Shown: positions 1 through 9,896, numbered from the stretch's first letter. The stretch: 64,000 nt of DNA from Devosia marina (GCF_009758415.1 NZ_WQRF01000006.1:1-64000), one strand, 5' to 3'. Notes: generated by a model not told the origin, from the sequence alone. A program made the numbers and translations.

Positions 1-367
1 GCCTGCACTCTGTCCAAACGGACTTACGATTTGGTTGCGGAACGGCAGGTTTCGGGTGATCACCAAATCGTCGCGGCCGCAATGGGGTTGCGTTTCTGCC
101 AATCGGCAACGCGCCCATTTCGGTCATCCAGAGGCTCTCAAGATTTCCTAAGAGCGGCCGGTCCGCTCAGCTCTTGGCGACGCCGCGAGGGGGATGTCCC
201 GATAGAACGGGGCAGTGAAGGATGCTTTATCTCTATGCCGAACTTCTTGTGGTTCGCCGTCAATTGCAAATGACAAAATCTCCAGATCGAGATGAGCGCC
301 CCAACCTAGCGGGGTCGCGGCATTGCGATGGAGAAGAACGTCAACCAAACTCTTGCAATGATCAAGA
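1..367. other. Leading non-coding stretch, no gene supported
   Basis: No coding region could be supported here. Short open frames exist on both strands, including one of about 90 codons on the minus strand, but none has a ribosome binding site or recognisable motif. The stretch probably holds the distal promoter region of the sugar operon that starts at 439. The end of the previous gene may lie before the window. Confidence 0.5.
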
Positions 368-389
368 TAGATGATAACGTTGTCATCTA
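368..389. promoter_or_regulatory. LacI-type palindromic operator upstream of the first sugar operon
   Basis: A 22-bp inverted repeat with half-sites TAGATGATAAC and GTTGTCATCTA has a single mismatched pair and a central CG, the layout of LacI-family operators. It ends 49 bp before the ATG at 439. A LacI-family regulator is encoded within the same operon at 5597, so autoregulated, inducer-controlled repression is the natural inference. The pairing of regulator and site is not proven. Confidence 0.6.
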
Positions 390-438
390 ACTTGACGACA
401 TGCGGCAAATGCAGCGTCAAGTGGAGGAGGAGACCAAA

Positions 439-1731
439 ATGATCAAACGACCAGGCGCCAGCGTGCGCCGCGCAATTCTATCCGGCGTTGCCGTGTCGGC
501 GCTTATGAGCGTGGGTGGTGCTGCTTGGGCCCAGGATGCCAGTGGCGAGCTCGTGATCTTGCAGTGGCTGGGTGGCAGCGAAGGAGAGATGTGGACCCGT
601 CTCGGAGAAGACTTCTCCGAACGAAATCCCGAGGTGAGCGTCCGCGAAGTCGGGTTGACCGTTCAGGGTGATGCCCGTGGCCCCATGCGCACGGCGCTTC
701 TCGGCGGTGAGCGCGTTGACCTGATTATCAACACCTGGCCGGCTTTTCGCGCCGAACTCGCCGATGCCGGTATCATCACACCCATCGATGACATCTGGGC
801 CGAGCAGGGTTGGGATGAGGATTTGGGAGAATCCTGGAAGGCCCTGAGCCAAACCGACGGTGTGACCTATGGCGTGACATACACCTATGGTGATCGCTCG
901 GGTATTTGGTACAAGACCAGTCATCTCGAGGAAGCCGGAATAGAACCGCCGCAGACCTGGGAGGAATTTCTCTCAGCGATTGAAGCGTTGAAGGCTGAGG
1001 GATATGCGACGCCTGTCGCAATGCCAGCCAAGTACTGGGCACATGGCGAATGGTTCGAGAATCTGTTGCTACGCGTTGGCGGTGTAGAGGCTGCCAGCAA
1101 GCTGGCATCACGCGAAATTCTCTGGACCGACGATGTCGTCAAGGAAACTCTTGGCAAGTTCGCTGAGATGCTCAATGCCGGCTGTTGCGGCACGCCAGAG
1201 CAGATGTTCGCAGGCGACTGGGATTATGCTGCGGATCAGATCTTCACGGCCGACAGCGCCAACTTCCTGCTCATCGGTATGTGGATGAACGGTCGGGCCA
1301 TTAACGAATACGGCCTGGAAGAGGGTGTTGACTATTCGCTGTTCCAGTTCCCCGCATTGGGAATGGGGCATGATGACACCGCAAGTGTTGATGCCAAAGA
1401 GGTGGTGCTGACTGCAAACAGCGCGAACCCGGAAGCCGCGGTGGCCTTCATGGACTACCTGCTAAGCCCTGAAGCCACTGAGATTTTGGCGCAATATGGC
1501 TATGCTTCGCCCAGCAATAATGCCGATATCAGCTTGCTTGGTCCGGTGCAGCAGGTGGCGACGGCTGCTGTTGCCGATTCTAAGGTCCATTTCGTCCTTG
1601 GAGACTTGCTCCCGGGCGATCTTGTTGATGAATATCGAGTACAATTGCAGCGCTTCCTGCAAGATCCGTCCGAGGAAACGATTGAGTCCGTCACGGCGGC
1701 GATCGAAGCCAAGGCTATGGAAGTCTACTGA
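439..1731 (+). CDS. ABC transporter sugar-binding protein (family 1)
   Basis: Periplasmic solute-binding protein of 430 residues that would capture a sugar or oligosaccharide and deliver it to the permeases encoded next. The N-terminus is a typical Sec signal (basic MIKRPG, hydrophobic stretch, AWA|QD cleavage). The mature part has the family-1 pattern, for example GIWYKTSHLEEAGIEPPQTW and repeated Trp-rich segments. The ATG at 439 follows a GGAGGAGG ribosome binding site and is preferred to an ATG at 400. The stop overlaps the next start by one base (TGATG), so translation is coupled. Nearby fucosidase-type hydrolases suggest a fucosylated oligosaccharide as ligand, which is inference. Confidence 0.93.
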   Translation: MIKRPGASVRRAILSGVAVSALMSVGGAAWAQDASGELVILQWLGGSEGEMWTRLGEDFSERNPEVSVREVGLTVQGDARGPMRTALLGGERVDLIINTWPAFRAELADAGIITPIDDIWAEQGWDEDLGESWKALSQTDGVTYGVTYTYGDRSGIWYKTSHLEEAGIEPPQTWEEFLSAIEALKAEGYATPVAMPAKYWAHGEWFENLLLRVGGVEAASKLASREILWTDDVVKETLGKFAEMLNAGCCGTPEQMFAGDWDYAADQIFTADSANFLLIGMWMNGRAINEYGLEEGVDYSLFQFPALGMGHDDTASVDAKEVVLTANSANPEAAVAFMDYLLSPEATEILAQYGYASPSNNADISLLGPVQQVATAAVADSKVHFVLGDLLPGDLVDEYRVQLQRFLQDPSEETIESVTAAIEAKAMEVY

Positions 1732-2696
1732 TGGCTATGCCCGTCGCTTCAGCAGCGGCGGTGCCGGGCTCAGAACGCGCCCTGTCGACGGGCGGGCGGC
1801 ATAGGCCGCCCGTTCCCCGCCGGCGGCGTCTGAGTGACGTCGCTGCAGCCGTGATCTTGCTGTTACCCGTGCTGATCCTGTTTGGTGTCTCGGTTATTTA
1901 CCCGTTGATCGATACGGTCCGGCTGAGCTTCTACGACATCAAGGGTCTCGGCAAACCGATCTTCATTGGCCTTGGTAACTATGTGCGCCTGTTTACAGAC
2001 CCGGCGTTCCGCAACACCCTGGTTACGACCCTTGTCTTCACTTTGTCGACGACCGTGATTTCGGTGTCGATCGGTTGGGCAGTGGCAATGCTGTGTAATT
2101 TTGCCCCGCGCCAGACGACAATTTTCCGACTAATGATCTTTACGGCATTTGGCGTGTCGGAAGCCGTTGTCGGCTATATGTGGATCAGCATTTTCCGGCC
2201 TGACGCTGCGGGCTTGCTCAATAGCTTCATTTCACTTTTCGGCCTGCCTGGTTTTGCCCACCCCTGGCTTGGTGATCCGGACACCGCCCTGTGGGCTATC
2301 GTTGCCTCTGCGGCCTGGGGCGGTGTCGGTCTTCCGCTGATGCTGTGTTTCGCAGCCGTGCAATCGATCCCAAGGACAGTGCTGGAAGCCGCTTATATGG
2401 ACGGTGCCAAGCCCTTTGCTGTCATGCGCCACATCTTGATGCCGCTCTCGTTGCCAGGCGTGCGAGTCGCGGTGTTCATCAATCTGCTCGGCGCGCTGAG
2501 GGCGTTCGACATAATATTCGTGATGACGGGTGGCGGCCCTGTGCGGGCGACCGAAACCGTCGGCTACTTCATGTATCGGGAATCCATGACCCAGTTCAAA
2601 CTTGGTTACGGGGCCGCGGCCACGGTGGTCTTGCTCATTGCGGTGCTGGTCATCTCGATCCCCGCCATCATACAGCGTACAGCAGGTGCGAAATGA
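1731..2696 (+). CDS. ABC sugar transporter permease, MalF/UgpA type
   Basis: Inner-membrane permease of 321 residues with six predicted membrane segments. The EAA loop EAAYMDGAKPFAVMRHILMP (roughly residues 220-240) is the contact with the ATPase. It follows the binding-protein gene with one-base overlap and overlaps the second permease by four bases (ATGA). The first 30 codons encode a Pro/Arg-rich extension before the first membrane helix, and that DNA contains a strong hairpin at 1790-1815. Confidence 0.95.
   Translation: MAMPVASAAAVPGSERALSTGGRHRPPVPRRRRLSDVAAAVILLLPVLILFGVSVIYPLIDTVRLSFYDIKGLGKPIFIGLGNYVRLFTDPAFRNTLVTTLVFTLSTTVISVSIGWAVAMLCNFAPRQTTIFRLMIFTAFGVSEAVVGYMWISIFRPDAAGLLNSFISLFGLPGFAHPWLGDPDTALWAIVASAAWGGVGLPLMLCFAAVQSIPRTVLEAAYMDGAKPFAVMRHILMPLSLPGVRVAVFINLLGALRAFDIIFVMTGGGPVRATETVGYFMYRESMTQFKLGYGAAATVVLLIAVLVISIPAIIQRTAGAK
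1790..1815 (+). other. GC-rich hairpin at the binding-protein/permease junction
   Basis: The arms CGGGCGGC (1793-1800) and GCCGCCCG (1805-1812) pair perfectly around an ATAG loop, and two G-U pairs plus a G-C pair extend the stem. It lies 60 nt after the binding-protein stop, inside the early permease reading frame. Such a structure could stop 3' exonucleases or slow ribosomes, leaving more binding protein than permease. Confidence 0.5.
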
Positions 2697-3514
2697 TCGG
2701 TAAGACACCGCGCTGGACGATAGCAATTGTGGGCGTTATCGCCTTTATCTGGATTATTCCGATCCTCGGCATCATCGTCACTTCAGTGAGGCCACCGCAG
2801 GATGTGACCTTGGGCTGGTGGCGTCTCGATACGATCCGCTTCACCCTTGATGCTTGGTTCCGGGTCTGGAGTGAGTATCCGCTCGCGTCGGCCTTTGTGA
2901 CCACGGCTCAACTCGCGTTCATCGCCACCATATCCACAATGTTGCTGACTCCAGCGGCAGCATACGCCTTCCATTTCCTGAAGTTTCCATTCCGGCGCCT
3001 GATGCTGATCATTATCATCAATGCGTTTGTCTTGCCGCAACAGGTGGTCATCATCCCGCTGTTCCAGCTTTGGCGCGACCTGGGCTTGCTCGACAACTTT
3101 GCGTCTGTGCTGATCCCTTATGTTGGTCTCAGCTTTGCGTGGTCGATCTTTCTGGTCAAAAATTTCCTTGAGGACTTTCCAAAAGAGCTGGTGGAAGCTG
3201 GTCGTATAGATGGCTGTGGGCCCCTGCGTATATTCTGGCACATTGTGCTGCCCAACAGTCTGTCGCCGATCTTTGCAGTGGCAATTCTGCAGTTTCTCTG
3301 GACCTGGAACGCATTGCTGCTGCCCATGCTCTATTTGAGAACCGATGTGCCGCTGCCGGTTCTGCTAACGCGGGTTTCAGGGACATATGAACTCAATTGG
3401 GACCTGCGTTCGGTGGCTGCCATTGTCACCACTATAGTACCGCTTCTGGTCTTCCTGATTTTCCAGCGTCAGTTTGCCGTCGGTTCCGAGACACGGACCG
3501 GGGCCAAGGAATAG
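2693..3514 (+). CDS. ABC sugar transporter permease, MalG/UgpE type
   Basis: Second permease of the importer, 273 residues, six predicted membrane helices. The conserved cytoplasmic loop reads LVEAGRIDGCGPLRIFWHIVLP. The ATG at 2693 overlaps the stop of the preceding permease (ATGA), so upstream in-frame codons back to 2291 are not used. It is followed two bases later by the GHL6-type hydrolase, consistent with one transcript. Confidence 0.95.
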   Translation: MIGKTPRWTIAIVGVIAFIWIIPILGIIVTSVRPPQDVTLGWWRLDTIRFTLDAWFRVWSEYPLASAFVTTAQLAFIATISTMLLTPAAAYAFHFLKFPFRRLMLIIIINAFVLPQQVVIIPLFQLWRDLGLLDNFASVLIPYVGLSFAWSIFLVKNFLEDFPKELVEAGRIDGCGPLRIFWHIVLPNSLSPIFAVAILQFLWTWNALLLPMLYLRTDVPLPVLLTRVSGTYELNWDLRSVAAIVTTIVPLLVFLIFQRQFAVGSETRTGAKE

Positions 3515-3516
3515 AC

Positions 3517-5535
3517 ATGCCTAATACCAACAAGCCGCTGCGCTATCGGCAGATCCATCTCGACTTCCACACCTCTGAGCACATTCCGGGGGTCGGATCG
3601 GCATTTGATGCCGACGACTTTGTCGAGACCTTCAAGGCAGCGAACGTGGACAGCGTTACGGTCTTCGCCAAATGCCATCACGGCTGGTCGTACTATCCTA
3701 CCAAGGTCGGAGCTCCGCACCCAAATCTGTCCCGTCCCGACCTTCTCGGTGACATGACGACAGCGCTCAAGGCCGCCGACATAGAGTGCCCGGTTTACAT
3801 TTCGGTGCAGTGGGATGAGCGCAATGCGCGGCTGCATCCGGAATGGCGCGTTCGATCTGGAGCGAAGTCTCGGCTTGATCCTCACCAATTGCAGGCGGGT
3901 TGGCATACGCTGTGCCTTAACCACAAGGCGTATCGGGAGGAATTGCTGGAACAGGCGCGCGAGGTTGCGCGTGCCTATGAGCCTCCGGGGCTGTTCTTCG
4001 ATATCGTTCTGGCGACAGACTGCGTCTGCCAGGCCTGCATGGACACGATGGCCTCGGCTGGGCTTGACCCGGAAAAGCCTGAACACAGGCTCATCAATGA
4101 CGAGCGTGTGAACGAGTTGTTCCGCACCGAGATGAGCGCTGCATTGGATGCAGAATTTCCCGGGCTGCGCGTCTTCTACAATTGTGGCCACATTCACAAG
4201 CAGGGCCGCAAGCGTTTCGCGCCGTACGGCCATCTCGAACTAGAGAGCCTTCCAACCGGGGGCTGGGGGTATGACCACTTTCCCTCCTCCGCCCGCTACG
4301 CAGCCACTTTGGGGCTCGACTATGTCGCCCATACGGGCAAATTTCATACCTCCTGGGGTGAGTTTGGTGGCTTCAAGCACCCGCATGCCCTTGAGTATGA
4401 GACCGCTCAGATGGTCGCGCTGGGCTCGAAATGTCTGGTTGGCGATCAGCTCCACCCCAATGGGACCATCAACCCCGATACTTACGCCTCGATCGCGCCG
4501 GCCTATGCTCGCATTGCCAGGCTGGAGCCCTATCTAGAAGGGGCTCGCCAGGTTTCTCAGATTGCCATTCTCTCGTCGGAATTTTTCAATTCGGAGGGCG
4601 ATCGCAACGTCGCGCCGGACGATGGCGCCGCGCAAATGCTGCTTGAAATGCAGCTTCCCTTCGACGTCATCGACGGTATGGCCGATTTTTCGTCCTACGA
4701 CCTTGTCATTTTGCCGGACGACATCCCTGTGGACGGGGATCTCAAGATGCGGCTCGAGCGGTTCCTGGCGAACGGTGGCGCGCTGCTTCTGTCCGGGAAC
4801 TCCGGTCAGGACGCGGACGGGCAGTTGAGTTTGCCAGCAGGCGTGCAGATTGCTGGCGATACGGTGTTCGAGCCCTCATATATTCAGACCATGCCAGGAT
4901 TGGGCGCGTCATTAACGCAAACGCCTTTTGTGGTCTATGGCCGCGCACTGCGTGTCGAAACCACAGGCGCCGAGGTTTTGGCTGAGTGCGTGCCACCCTA
5001 TTTCAACCGGACCTACGCGCACTTCAGTTCGCACCAGCATGCTCCGGACAATCCGGACGCTCCCGCTATCGGGCCAGCGGTGACCCTCCACAATCGCATC
5101 GGCTACATCGCCTTTCCGATCTTTGAAATCTACCACCGTGTCGGCCAGCCGCTCTATCGCAAACTTGTCGAGGCGGTATTGGACCGGTTGCTGACAAGAC
5201 AAGTGCTACGTACCACCTTGCCAACATCTGGCCGAGCCAGCCTCGCTCATCAACCTGACCGGAGCCGCTACATCCTGCACATGCTCTACGGCCCACCTCA
5301 GGTGCGTGGGAAGTCCGTGCCACACGGCGAGGGCACGCGTGTCATGGAGATGATCGAAGACATTCCGCCCATAGGCCCGATCTCCGCGGATGTCGTGCTG
5401 CCAGTTCGCCCCACCAGGGTGTACGACGCGATATCCGGGGCAGAGCTGGAACTGGTTGCGCTAGATGATGATGCCTATCGCATCACTTTGGATCGCTTGC
5501 ATATCCACGCAGCAGTCGTTCTTGAGTATGGCTAG
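3517..5535 (+). CDS. Glycoside hydrolase, GHL6/GH151-like with beta-galactosidase trimerisation-type domain
   Basis: Enzyme of 672 residues with no signal peptide, so probably cytoplasmic and acting on imported oligosaccharide. Residues 1 to about 350 form a TIM barrel of the hypothetical glycosyl hydrolase 6 type, with family-typical segments FFDIVLATDCVCQACMDTM and HLELESLPTGGWGYDHF, whose Asp and Glu are candidate catalytic residues. A glutamine-amidotransferase-like domain resembling the GH42 trimerisation domain follows (IAILSSEFFNSEGDRN; YDLVILPDD), then a beta-rich C-terminus. This architecture occurs in family GH151, where alpha-L-fucosidases are known. Together with the GH95 gene downstream this supports a fucoside-degrading role, but substrate is inferred. 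The ATG at 3517 is two bases after the permease stop. Confidence 0.8.
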   Translation: MPNTNKPLRYRQIHLDFHTSEHIPGVGSAFDADDFVETFKAANVDSVTVFAKCHHGWSYYPTKVGAPHPNLSRPDLLGDMTTALKAADIECPVYISVQWDERNARLHPEWRVRSGAKSRLDPHQLQAGWHTLCLNHKAYREELLEQAREVARAYEPPGLFFDIVLATDCVCQACMDTMASAGLDPEKPEHRLINDERVNELFRTEMSAALDAEFPGLRVFYNCGHIHKQGRKRFAPYGHLELESLPTGGWGYDHFPSSARYAATLGLDYVAHTGKFHTSWGEFGGFKHPHALEYETAQMVALGSKCLVGDQLHPNGTINPDTYASIAPAYARIARLEPYLEGARQVSQIAILSSEFFNSEGDRNVAPDDGAAQMLLEMQLPFDVIDGMADFSSYDLVILPDDIPVDGDLKMRLERFLANGGALLLSGNSGQDADGQLSLPAGVQIAGDTVFEPSYIQTMPGLGASLTQTPFVVYGRALRVETTGAEVLAECVPPYFNRTYAHFSSHQHAPDNPDAPAIGPAVTLHNRIGYIAFPIFEIYHRVGQPLYRKLVEAVLDRLLTRQVLRTTLPTSGRASLAHQPDRSRYILHMLYGPPQVRGKSVPHGEGTRVMEMIEDIPPIGPISADVVLPVRPTRVYDAISGAELELVALDDDAYRITLDRLHIHAAVVLEYG

Positions 5536-5596
5536 TCAATTGGCCTTGAAGGGCGTTGGCGACGACCAGAACAGTCTAACTCAAAGGCGGGACACA

Positions 5597-6619
5597 GTGT
5601 CAGAGACGAGCAGGAAGCAAGCAACCATAACCGATGTCGCCCAGGTAGCAGGTGTCGCTGTCGGGACTGTCTCGCGATATCTGAATGGTCTGCCTATCCG
5701 CAATGCCAAGCGGCAGCCGATCGAACAGGCCATCAGCGACCTGGGCTACCGCCGAAACCTGGTTGCGGTGTCCATGAAGCGGCAGACAACGCATATCGTG
5801 GGCATGATGGTCCCTGCACTGAGCGAGTTTCACGCCGGATTGCTGGACCAGCTAACCCGTCGCCTCCGTCCCACAGGTCGCGCCGTATTGAGCTATTGTC
5901 ACGATCTGGAAGCGCGCTCCATCGAGGAGGGGCTCGAATTCTTTGCCTCGCACCGCGTTGATGCGGTGGTGATGGATGGTCTGGTCATCGCGGGAAGAAC
6001 ACTCGAACGGCACGTCAATGACGGTCTTTCAGTGGTCCTCTATGACAATGATATTCCGGGATTGTCGGCGGATCGCGTCTTTACCACCAACCGCAGGTCA
6101 AGCGAGCGGCTGGTTCGGCACCTTGCCGAGCTCGGGCACACCCGCATCGCCATGATCGCAGGACGTCGGGAAGACTCAGCCGGTCTAGAGCGCATCGAAG
6201 GATATGAAGACGCCTTGCGGGCTCACGGACTAGAGTTGCGCCAGGACTACTACGGTGCCGGCTTCTGGAATGAAGAGGGGGGCTATGCCGCCGTTCGCGA
6301 TCTCCTGGCATTGCCGGAGCCGCCCACAGCCATTTTCAGCGCCAACTACAACATGACCATGGGAGCATTGCGCTGGTTGCGCGAACACAACGTCGAGGTG
6401 CCGCGTGATCTTTCGCTGGTCAGTTTTGACGATGTGCCTGCTTGGTCGATCCATCCTGCCGGCATTACGGCCGTGGGTCAGTCCAGCGAGAAGTTGGCCG
6501 ACGCAATCGCCTCAGTGCTGCTTGAGCGTCTCGACCATGGTCCGCAATCTGGTCGCCGGACATTGCGTATCGACGCCAATATCATCCTCAGGGGCTCTGC
6601 CCGCAACCCCACCCTTTAG
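5597..6619 (+). CDS. LacI family transcriptional regulator
   Basis: Repressor of 340 residues. An N-terminal helix-turn-helix (TITDVAQVAGVAVGTVSRYLNG) and hinge are followed by a periplasmic-binding-protein-like effector domain. The GTG at 5597 is chosen because it places the usual short leader before the helix-turn-helix and follows GGCGGG. An ATG at 5528 overlapping the hydrolase stop would add 23 unlikely residues. Lying inside the operon between a hydrolase and the ATPase, it probably controls this operon through the palindrome at 368-389. Confidence 0.92.
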   Translation: MSETSRKQATITDVAQVAGVAVGTVSRYLNGLPIRNAKRQPIEQAISDLGYRRNLVAVSMKRQTTHIVGMMVPALSEFHAGLLDQLTRRLRPTGRAVLSYCHDLEARSIEEGLEFFASHRVDAVVMDGLVIAGRTLERHVNDGLSVVLYDNDIPGLSADRVFTTNRRSSERLVRHLAELGHTRIAMIAGRREDSAGLERIEGYEDALRAHGLELRQDYYGAGFWNEEGGYAAVRDLLALPEPPTAIFSANYNMTMGALRWLREHNVEVPRDLSLVSFDDVPAWSIHPAGITAVGQSSEKLADAIASVLLERLDHGPQSGRRTLRIDANIILRGSARNPTL

Positions 6620-6634
6620 GTCAGGAGCACAAGC

Positions 6635-7633
6635 ATGGCCACCGTTTCGCTTGACAATGTCAGCAAGTCCTATGGCGCAGCCGAGGTCATCGACAATCTA
6701 AGTCTGACCATCGATGACGGCGCGTTCACCGTATTCGTTGGTCCATCGGGTTGTGGCAAGTCGACCTTGTTGCGGATGATTGCCGGGCTTGAGCCAATCA
6801 CCAGCGGCAGCCTGCTGATCGACGGCGCCCACATGAATGATGCTGACCCGATTGAACGCGGGGTGGCGATGGTGTTCCAGAATTATGCGCTCTATCCGCA
6901 CATGAGCGTTGAACAGAATATCGGTTTCTCGCTCCGTATGGCCGGGCTATCCAAGCAGGAGATCGCAGAACGTGTAGCCCTCGCTGCAAAGACGCTGCAG
7001 ATCGAACAACTGCTCAAGCGCAAGCCATCCCAACTCTCAGGTGGTCAGCGCCAGCGCGTCGCAATCGGGCGGGCCATTGTCCGCGATCCCGAAGTCTTCC
7101 TGTTTGACGAGCCGCTGTCCAATCTGGATGCCGAACTGCGAGTCTCCATGCGCGTCGAGATTGCCAAGCTGCACAGCCAGCTCGGATCGACGATGATTTA
7201 CGTGACCCATGACCAGACCGAAGCGATGACACTGGCCGACAAGATCGTGGTGATGCGCGATGGCAGGATTGAGCAGGCTGGCACACCTGAAGAGTTGTAC
7301 GAGAACCCCGACAATCAGTTTGTCGCAGGCTTCATTGGTTCGCCGCGAATGAATTTCATATCGGGGCGCGAGGGTGACACCTCCTTGACTCTCGGCGTCC
7401 GGCCGGAACATTTCCAACTCGGACGAGGCGATATGAATTTCACGCTAACGGTCGACGTGGTCGAGAATTTGGGAGGCACCCGCTATCTCTATGGCACCAC
7501 GAGCGACGGGGATGCGCTGGTGGTCGAGGCCAGGGAGGCCGCTGGTATCAAGGCCCGCGATGTCGTTGAGGTTAGCGTGCCGCTCCAGCGGGTCTACAAA
7601 TTTCAGACAGACGGTCAGCGGGTCCGTCAGTAG
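6635..7633 (+). CDS. ABC transporter ATP-binding protein, MalK/UgpC type
   Basis: ATPase of 332 residues that powers the importer. It shows Walker A GPSGCGKST at 36-44, Q-loop FQNYALYPH, signature LSGGQ at 134-138, Walker B VFLFDEP and H-loop YVTHD. A C-terminal TOBE-like domain (about 240-332, with LGVRPEHF) is typical of sugar-type ATPases. It starts 15 bases after the LacI gene. It closely resembles the ATPase at 19451, including an identical stretch around the signature. Confidence 0.95.
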   Translation: MATVSLDNVSKSYGAAEVIDNLSLTIDDGAFTVFVGPSGCGKSTLLRMIAGLEPITSGSLLIDGAHMNDADPIERGVAMVFQNYALYPHMSVEQNIGFSLRMAGLSKQEIAERVALAAKTLQIEQLLKRKPSQLSGGQRQRVAIGRAIVRDPEVFLFDEPLSNLDAELRVSMRVEIAKLHSQLGSTMIYVTHDQTEAMTLADKIVVMRDGRIEQAGTPEELYENPDNQFVAGFIGSPRMNFISGREGDTSLTLGVRPEHFQLGRGDMNFTLTVDVVENLGGTRYLYGTTSDGDALVVEAREAAGIKARDVVEVSVPLQRVYKFQTDGQRVRQ

Positions 7634-7643
7634 GGTAAGCTTC

Positions 7644-9896
7644 ATGCAGAATTTGGAGTTGTGGTATCGGGCGCCGGCGACGGCGTGGACCGAAGCTTTG
7701 CCACTGGGCAATGGCCGGTTGGGTGCGATGGTGTTCGGAGGCATCGACCGAGAGGAGTTCCAGCTCAACGAAGCCACCTTGTGGGCTGGTGGTCCATATC
7801 AGCCAGTCAATGACCAGGCCCTGTCCAACCTTGCCAGAGTGAGGGAATTGATCTTTGCCGAGCAGTTTGTCGAGGCGCAGGCCCTAGCGAACCAGACGAT
7901 GATGGCAAAGCCACTGACACAGATGACCTACCAGCCGGCGGGCAATCTGTTCATCGAGTTTCGGCACGAGGCAGCGCCCGATACCTATCGCCGGTCCCTC
8001 GACCTTGCGACGGCAATTGCCAGCACGGGTTACGGCTTGCTGGGCTCGGGCATCGACGACGATATTGCCTCGGTTCGCCGGGAGAGTTTCGTATCGGCGG
8101 CAGATGATGTCTTTGTCACGCAACTGTCAGCCAATCGCCCAGGCGCGTTGACTTTCGAAGTCTGGATCGACAGCCCCCAGGATGGTGAATGGCAAAAGAC
8201 TGAACCAGATCGCCTGAGTTATTTCGGCAGGAATGCCGACCTGGAGGGGATCAAAGGTCGCCTGACATTCGGCATTGATGCTCAGGTGCGAGCCCAAGGC
8301 GGCGTAATGTCCCGCCGTGGGCGACGCATTGTGGTCGAGAACGCCGACAGTGCGACCATCATTGTCGACATCGCTACATCGTTTCGGCGCTTTGACGATG
8401 TATCCGGCGACCCTCAGGCCCTGTTGGACAAGCGGCGAGGGACCATCGCCCAAAAGACATATGCGGCGCTTAAAGCCAATCACATCGCTGAACACCAGAG
8501 CAAGTTCGACCGGCTGTCGTTGGATCTGGGCGAGGGTCGCACAGACTTGCCCACGGATGAGCGGATTGCTCGCTTTTCTGAAGGTGGCGACGCTGCCCTG
8601 GCGGCCCTATACGTGCAGTATGGGCGTTACCTTATGCTGTCTTCCAGTCGGCCTGGCGGGCAGGCGGCGAACTTGCAAGGCATCTGGAACAAGGAGGTGA
8701 GGCCTCCCTGGGGCAGCAAATACACCGCCAATATCAACCTCGAAATGAACTACTGGCTGCCTGATCCGGCCAACCTCGTCGAAAATTTCGAGCCCTTGAT
8801 CAGCCTGGTCGAGGATCTGGCAGAGACCGGCTCCGAAATGGCCCGGCGCCACTACGGTGCGCGCGGTTGGGTGTTGCACCACAATACTGATATCTGGCGT
8901 GCGACTGGGCCGGTTGATGGTGCACAGTGGGGCCTCTGGCCGACGGGAGGGGCGTGGCTGTGCGCGCAAATGTGGGACCATGCGGTCTTCGCTGGATGCC
9001 CCGAACCTTTGGTTCGTCGTCTTTTGCCTTTACTTGAAGGCGCCGTACAGTTCTTCATCGATATCTTGCAGCCGCTGCCCGGTACGGACTATCTGGTCAC
9101 CGTTCCGTCGATTTCGCCAGAGAACGAACATCCTTTGGGAGCCGCATTGTGCGCCGGCCCCACCATGGATAATCAGATTCTGCGTGACTTGTTGGACGCC
9201 TATGTCGCTGCCAGCGAACAGATTGGGGGAGACCACGATCTGAGACAACAAGCGCGGTCTACGCGTGCGCGCCTGATGCCCGACCAAGTCGGAAAGGCGG
9301 GACAATTGCAGGAGTGGAAAGAGGACTGGGATCTGAATGTCCCAGAAATTCACCATCGGCACGTCTCCCATCTTTATGGCCTCTATCCCAGCTTGCAGAT
9401 CGGCGCGGATACTCCGGAGCTTTTGTCCGCCGCCCGAAGGTCCCTTGAAATAAGGGGTGACGATGCAACCGGATGGGGCATTGGCTGGCGCATCAATCTG
9501 TGGGCGCGCCTCGGTGAAGGCGACCATGCCCACGATGTGCTGGAACTGCTGCTGCACCCTGATCGCAGCTACCCAAATCTCTTCGATGCCCACCCCCCGT
9601 TCCAGATCGATGGCAATTTCGGCGGCGCGGCGGGCATTCTGGAAATGCTGGTCCAGTCCGGTACCGAGACCATTACTATCCTGCCAGCGCTACCCTTGGC
9701 TTGGCCGGATGGCAGACTCAAGGGTGTTCGAGCGCGTGGGGGCGTTACTCTCGATTTTGAATGGCGCGCTGGTCGCCTAACGGCCCTGACTGCTACTGCA
9801 CCAGAGGGCTATGCCGGGAAAATTCGCGTTTCGGACAAGGTTCTGCAATCAGGTTTGGCGGCCGGTACGACCACTATTCTGGGAGGCCTGCATTGA
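7644..9896 (+). CDS. Glycoside hydrolase family 95 (alpha-L-fucosidase/alpha-L-galactosidase family)
   Basis: Enzyme of 750 residues with the GH95 hallmarks: LWYRAPATAWTEALPLGNGRLGAMVFGG at the N-terminus, the Asn pair N363 and N365 in NINLEMNYW that activates water in characterised members, the acid E493 in SISPEN, and D656 in QIDGNFGG. No signal peptide is visible, so action on imported substrate is likely. GH95 members invert alpha-1,2-fucosides or alpha-L-galactosides. The ATG at 7644 has only a weak upstream AGGG. The stop overlaps the dehydrogenase start by one base. Confidence 0.92.
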   Translation: MQNLELWYRAPATAWTEALPLGNGRLGAMVFGGIDREEFQLNEATLWAGGPYQPVNDQALSNLARVRELIFAEQFVEAQALANQTMMAKPLTQMTYQPAGNLFIEFRHEAAPDTYRRSLDLATAIASTGYGLLGSGIDDDIASVRRESFVSAADDVFVTQLSANRPGALTFEVWIDSPQDGEWQKTEPDRLSYFGRNADLEGIKGRLTFGIDAQVRAQGGVMSRRGRRIVVENADSATIIVDIATSFRRFDDVSGDPQALLDKRRGTIAQKTYAALKANHIAEHQSKFDRLSLDLGEGRTDLPTDERIARFSEGGDAALAALYVQYGRYLMLSSSRPGGQAANLQGIWNKEVRPPWGSKYTANINLEMNYWLPDPANLVENFEPLISLVEDLAETGSEMARRHYGARGWVLHHNTDIWRATGPVDGAQWGLWPTGGAWLCAQMWDHAVFAGCPEPLVRRLLPLLEGAVQFFIDILQPLPGTDYLVTVPSISPENEHPLGAALCAGPTMDNQILRDLLDAYVAASEQIGGDHDLRQQARSTRARLMPDQVGKAGQLQEWKEDWDLNVPEIHHRHVSHLYGLYPSLQIGADTPELLSAARRSLEIRGDDATGWGIGWRINLWARLGEGDHAHDVLELLLHPDRSYPNLFDAHPPFQIDGNFGGAAGILEMLVQSGTETITILPALPLAWPDGRLKGVRARGGVTLDFEWRAGRLTALTATAPEGYAGKIRVSDKVLQSGLAAGTTTILGGLH

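Noticed and set aside
148..420. Open frame of about 90 codons on the minus strand before the first operon
   Set aside because: It has no ribosome binding site or recognisable motif and runs through the palindrome at 368-389, so chance is more likely.
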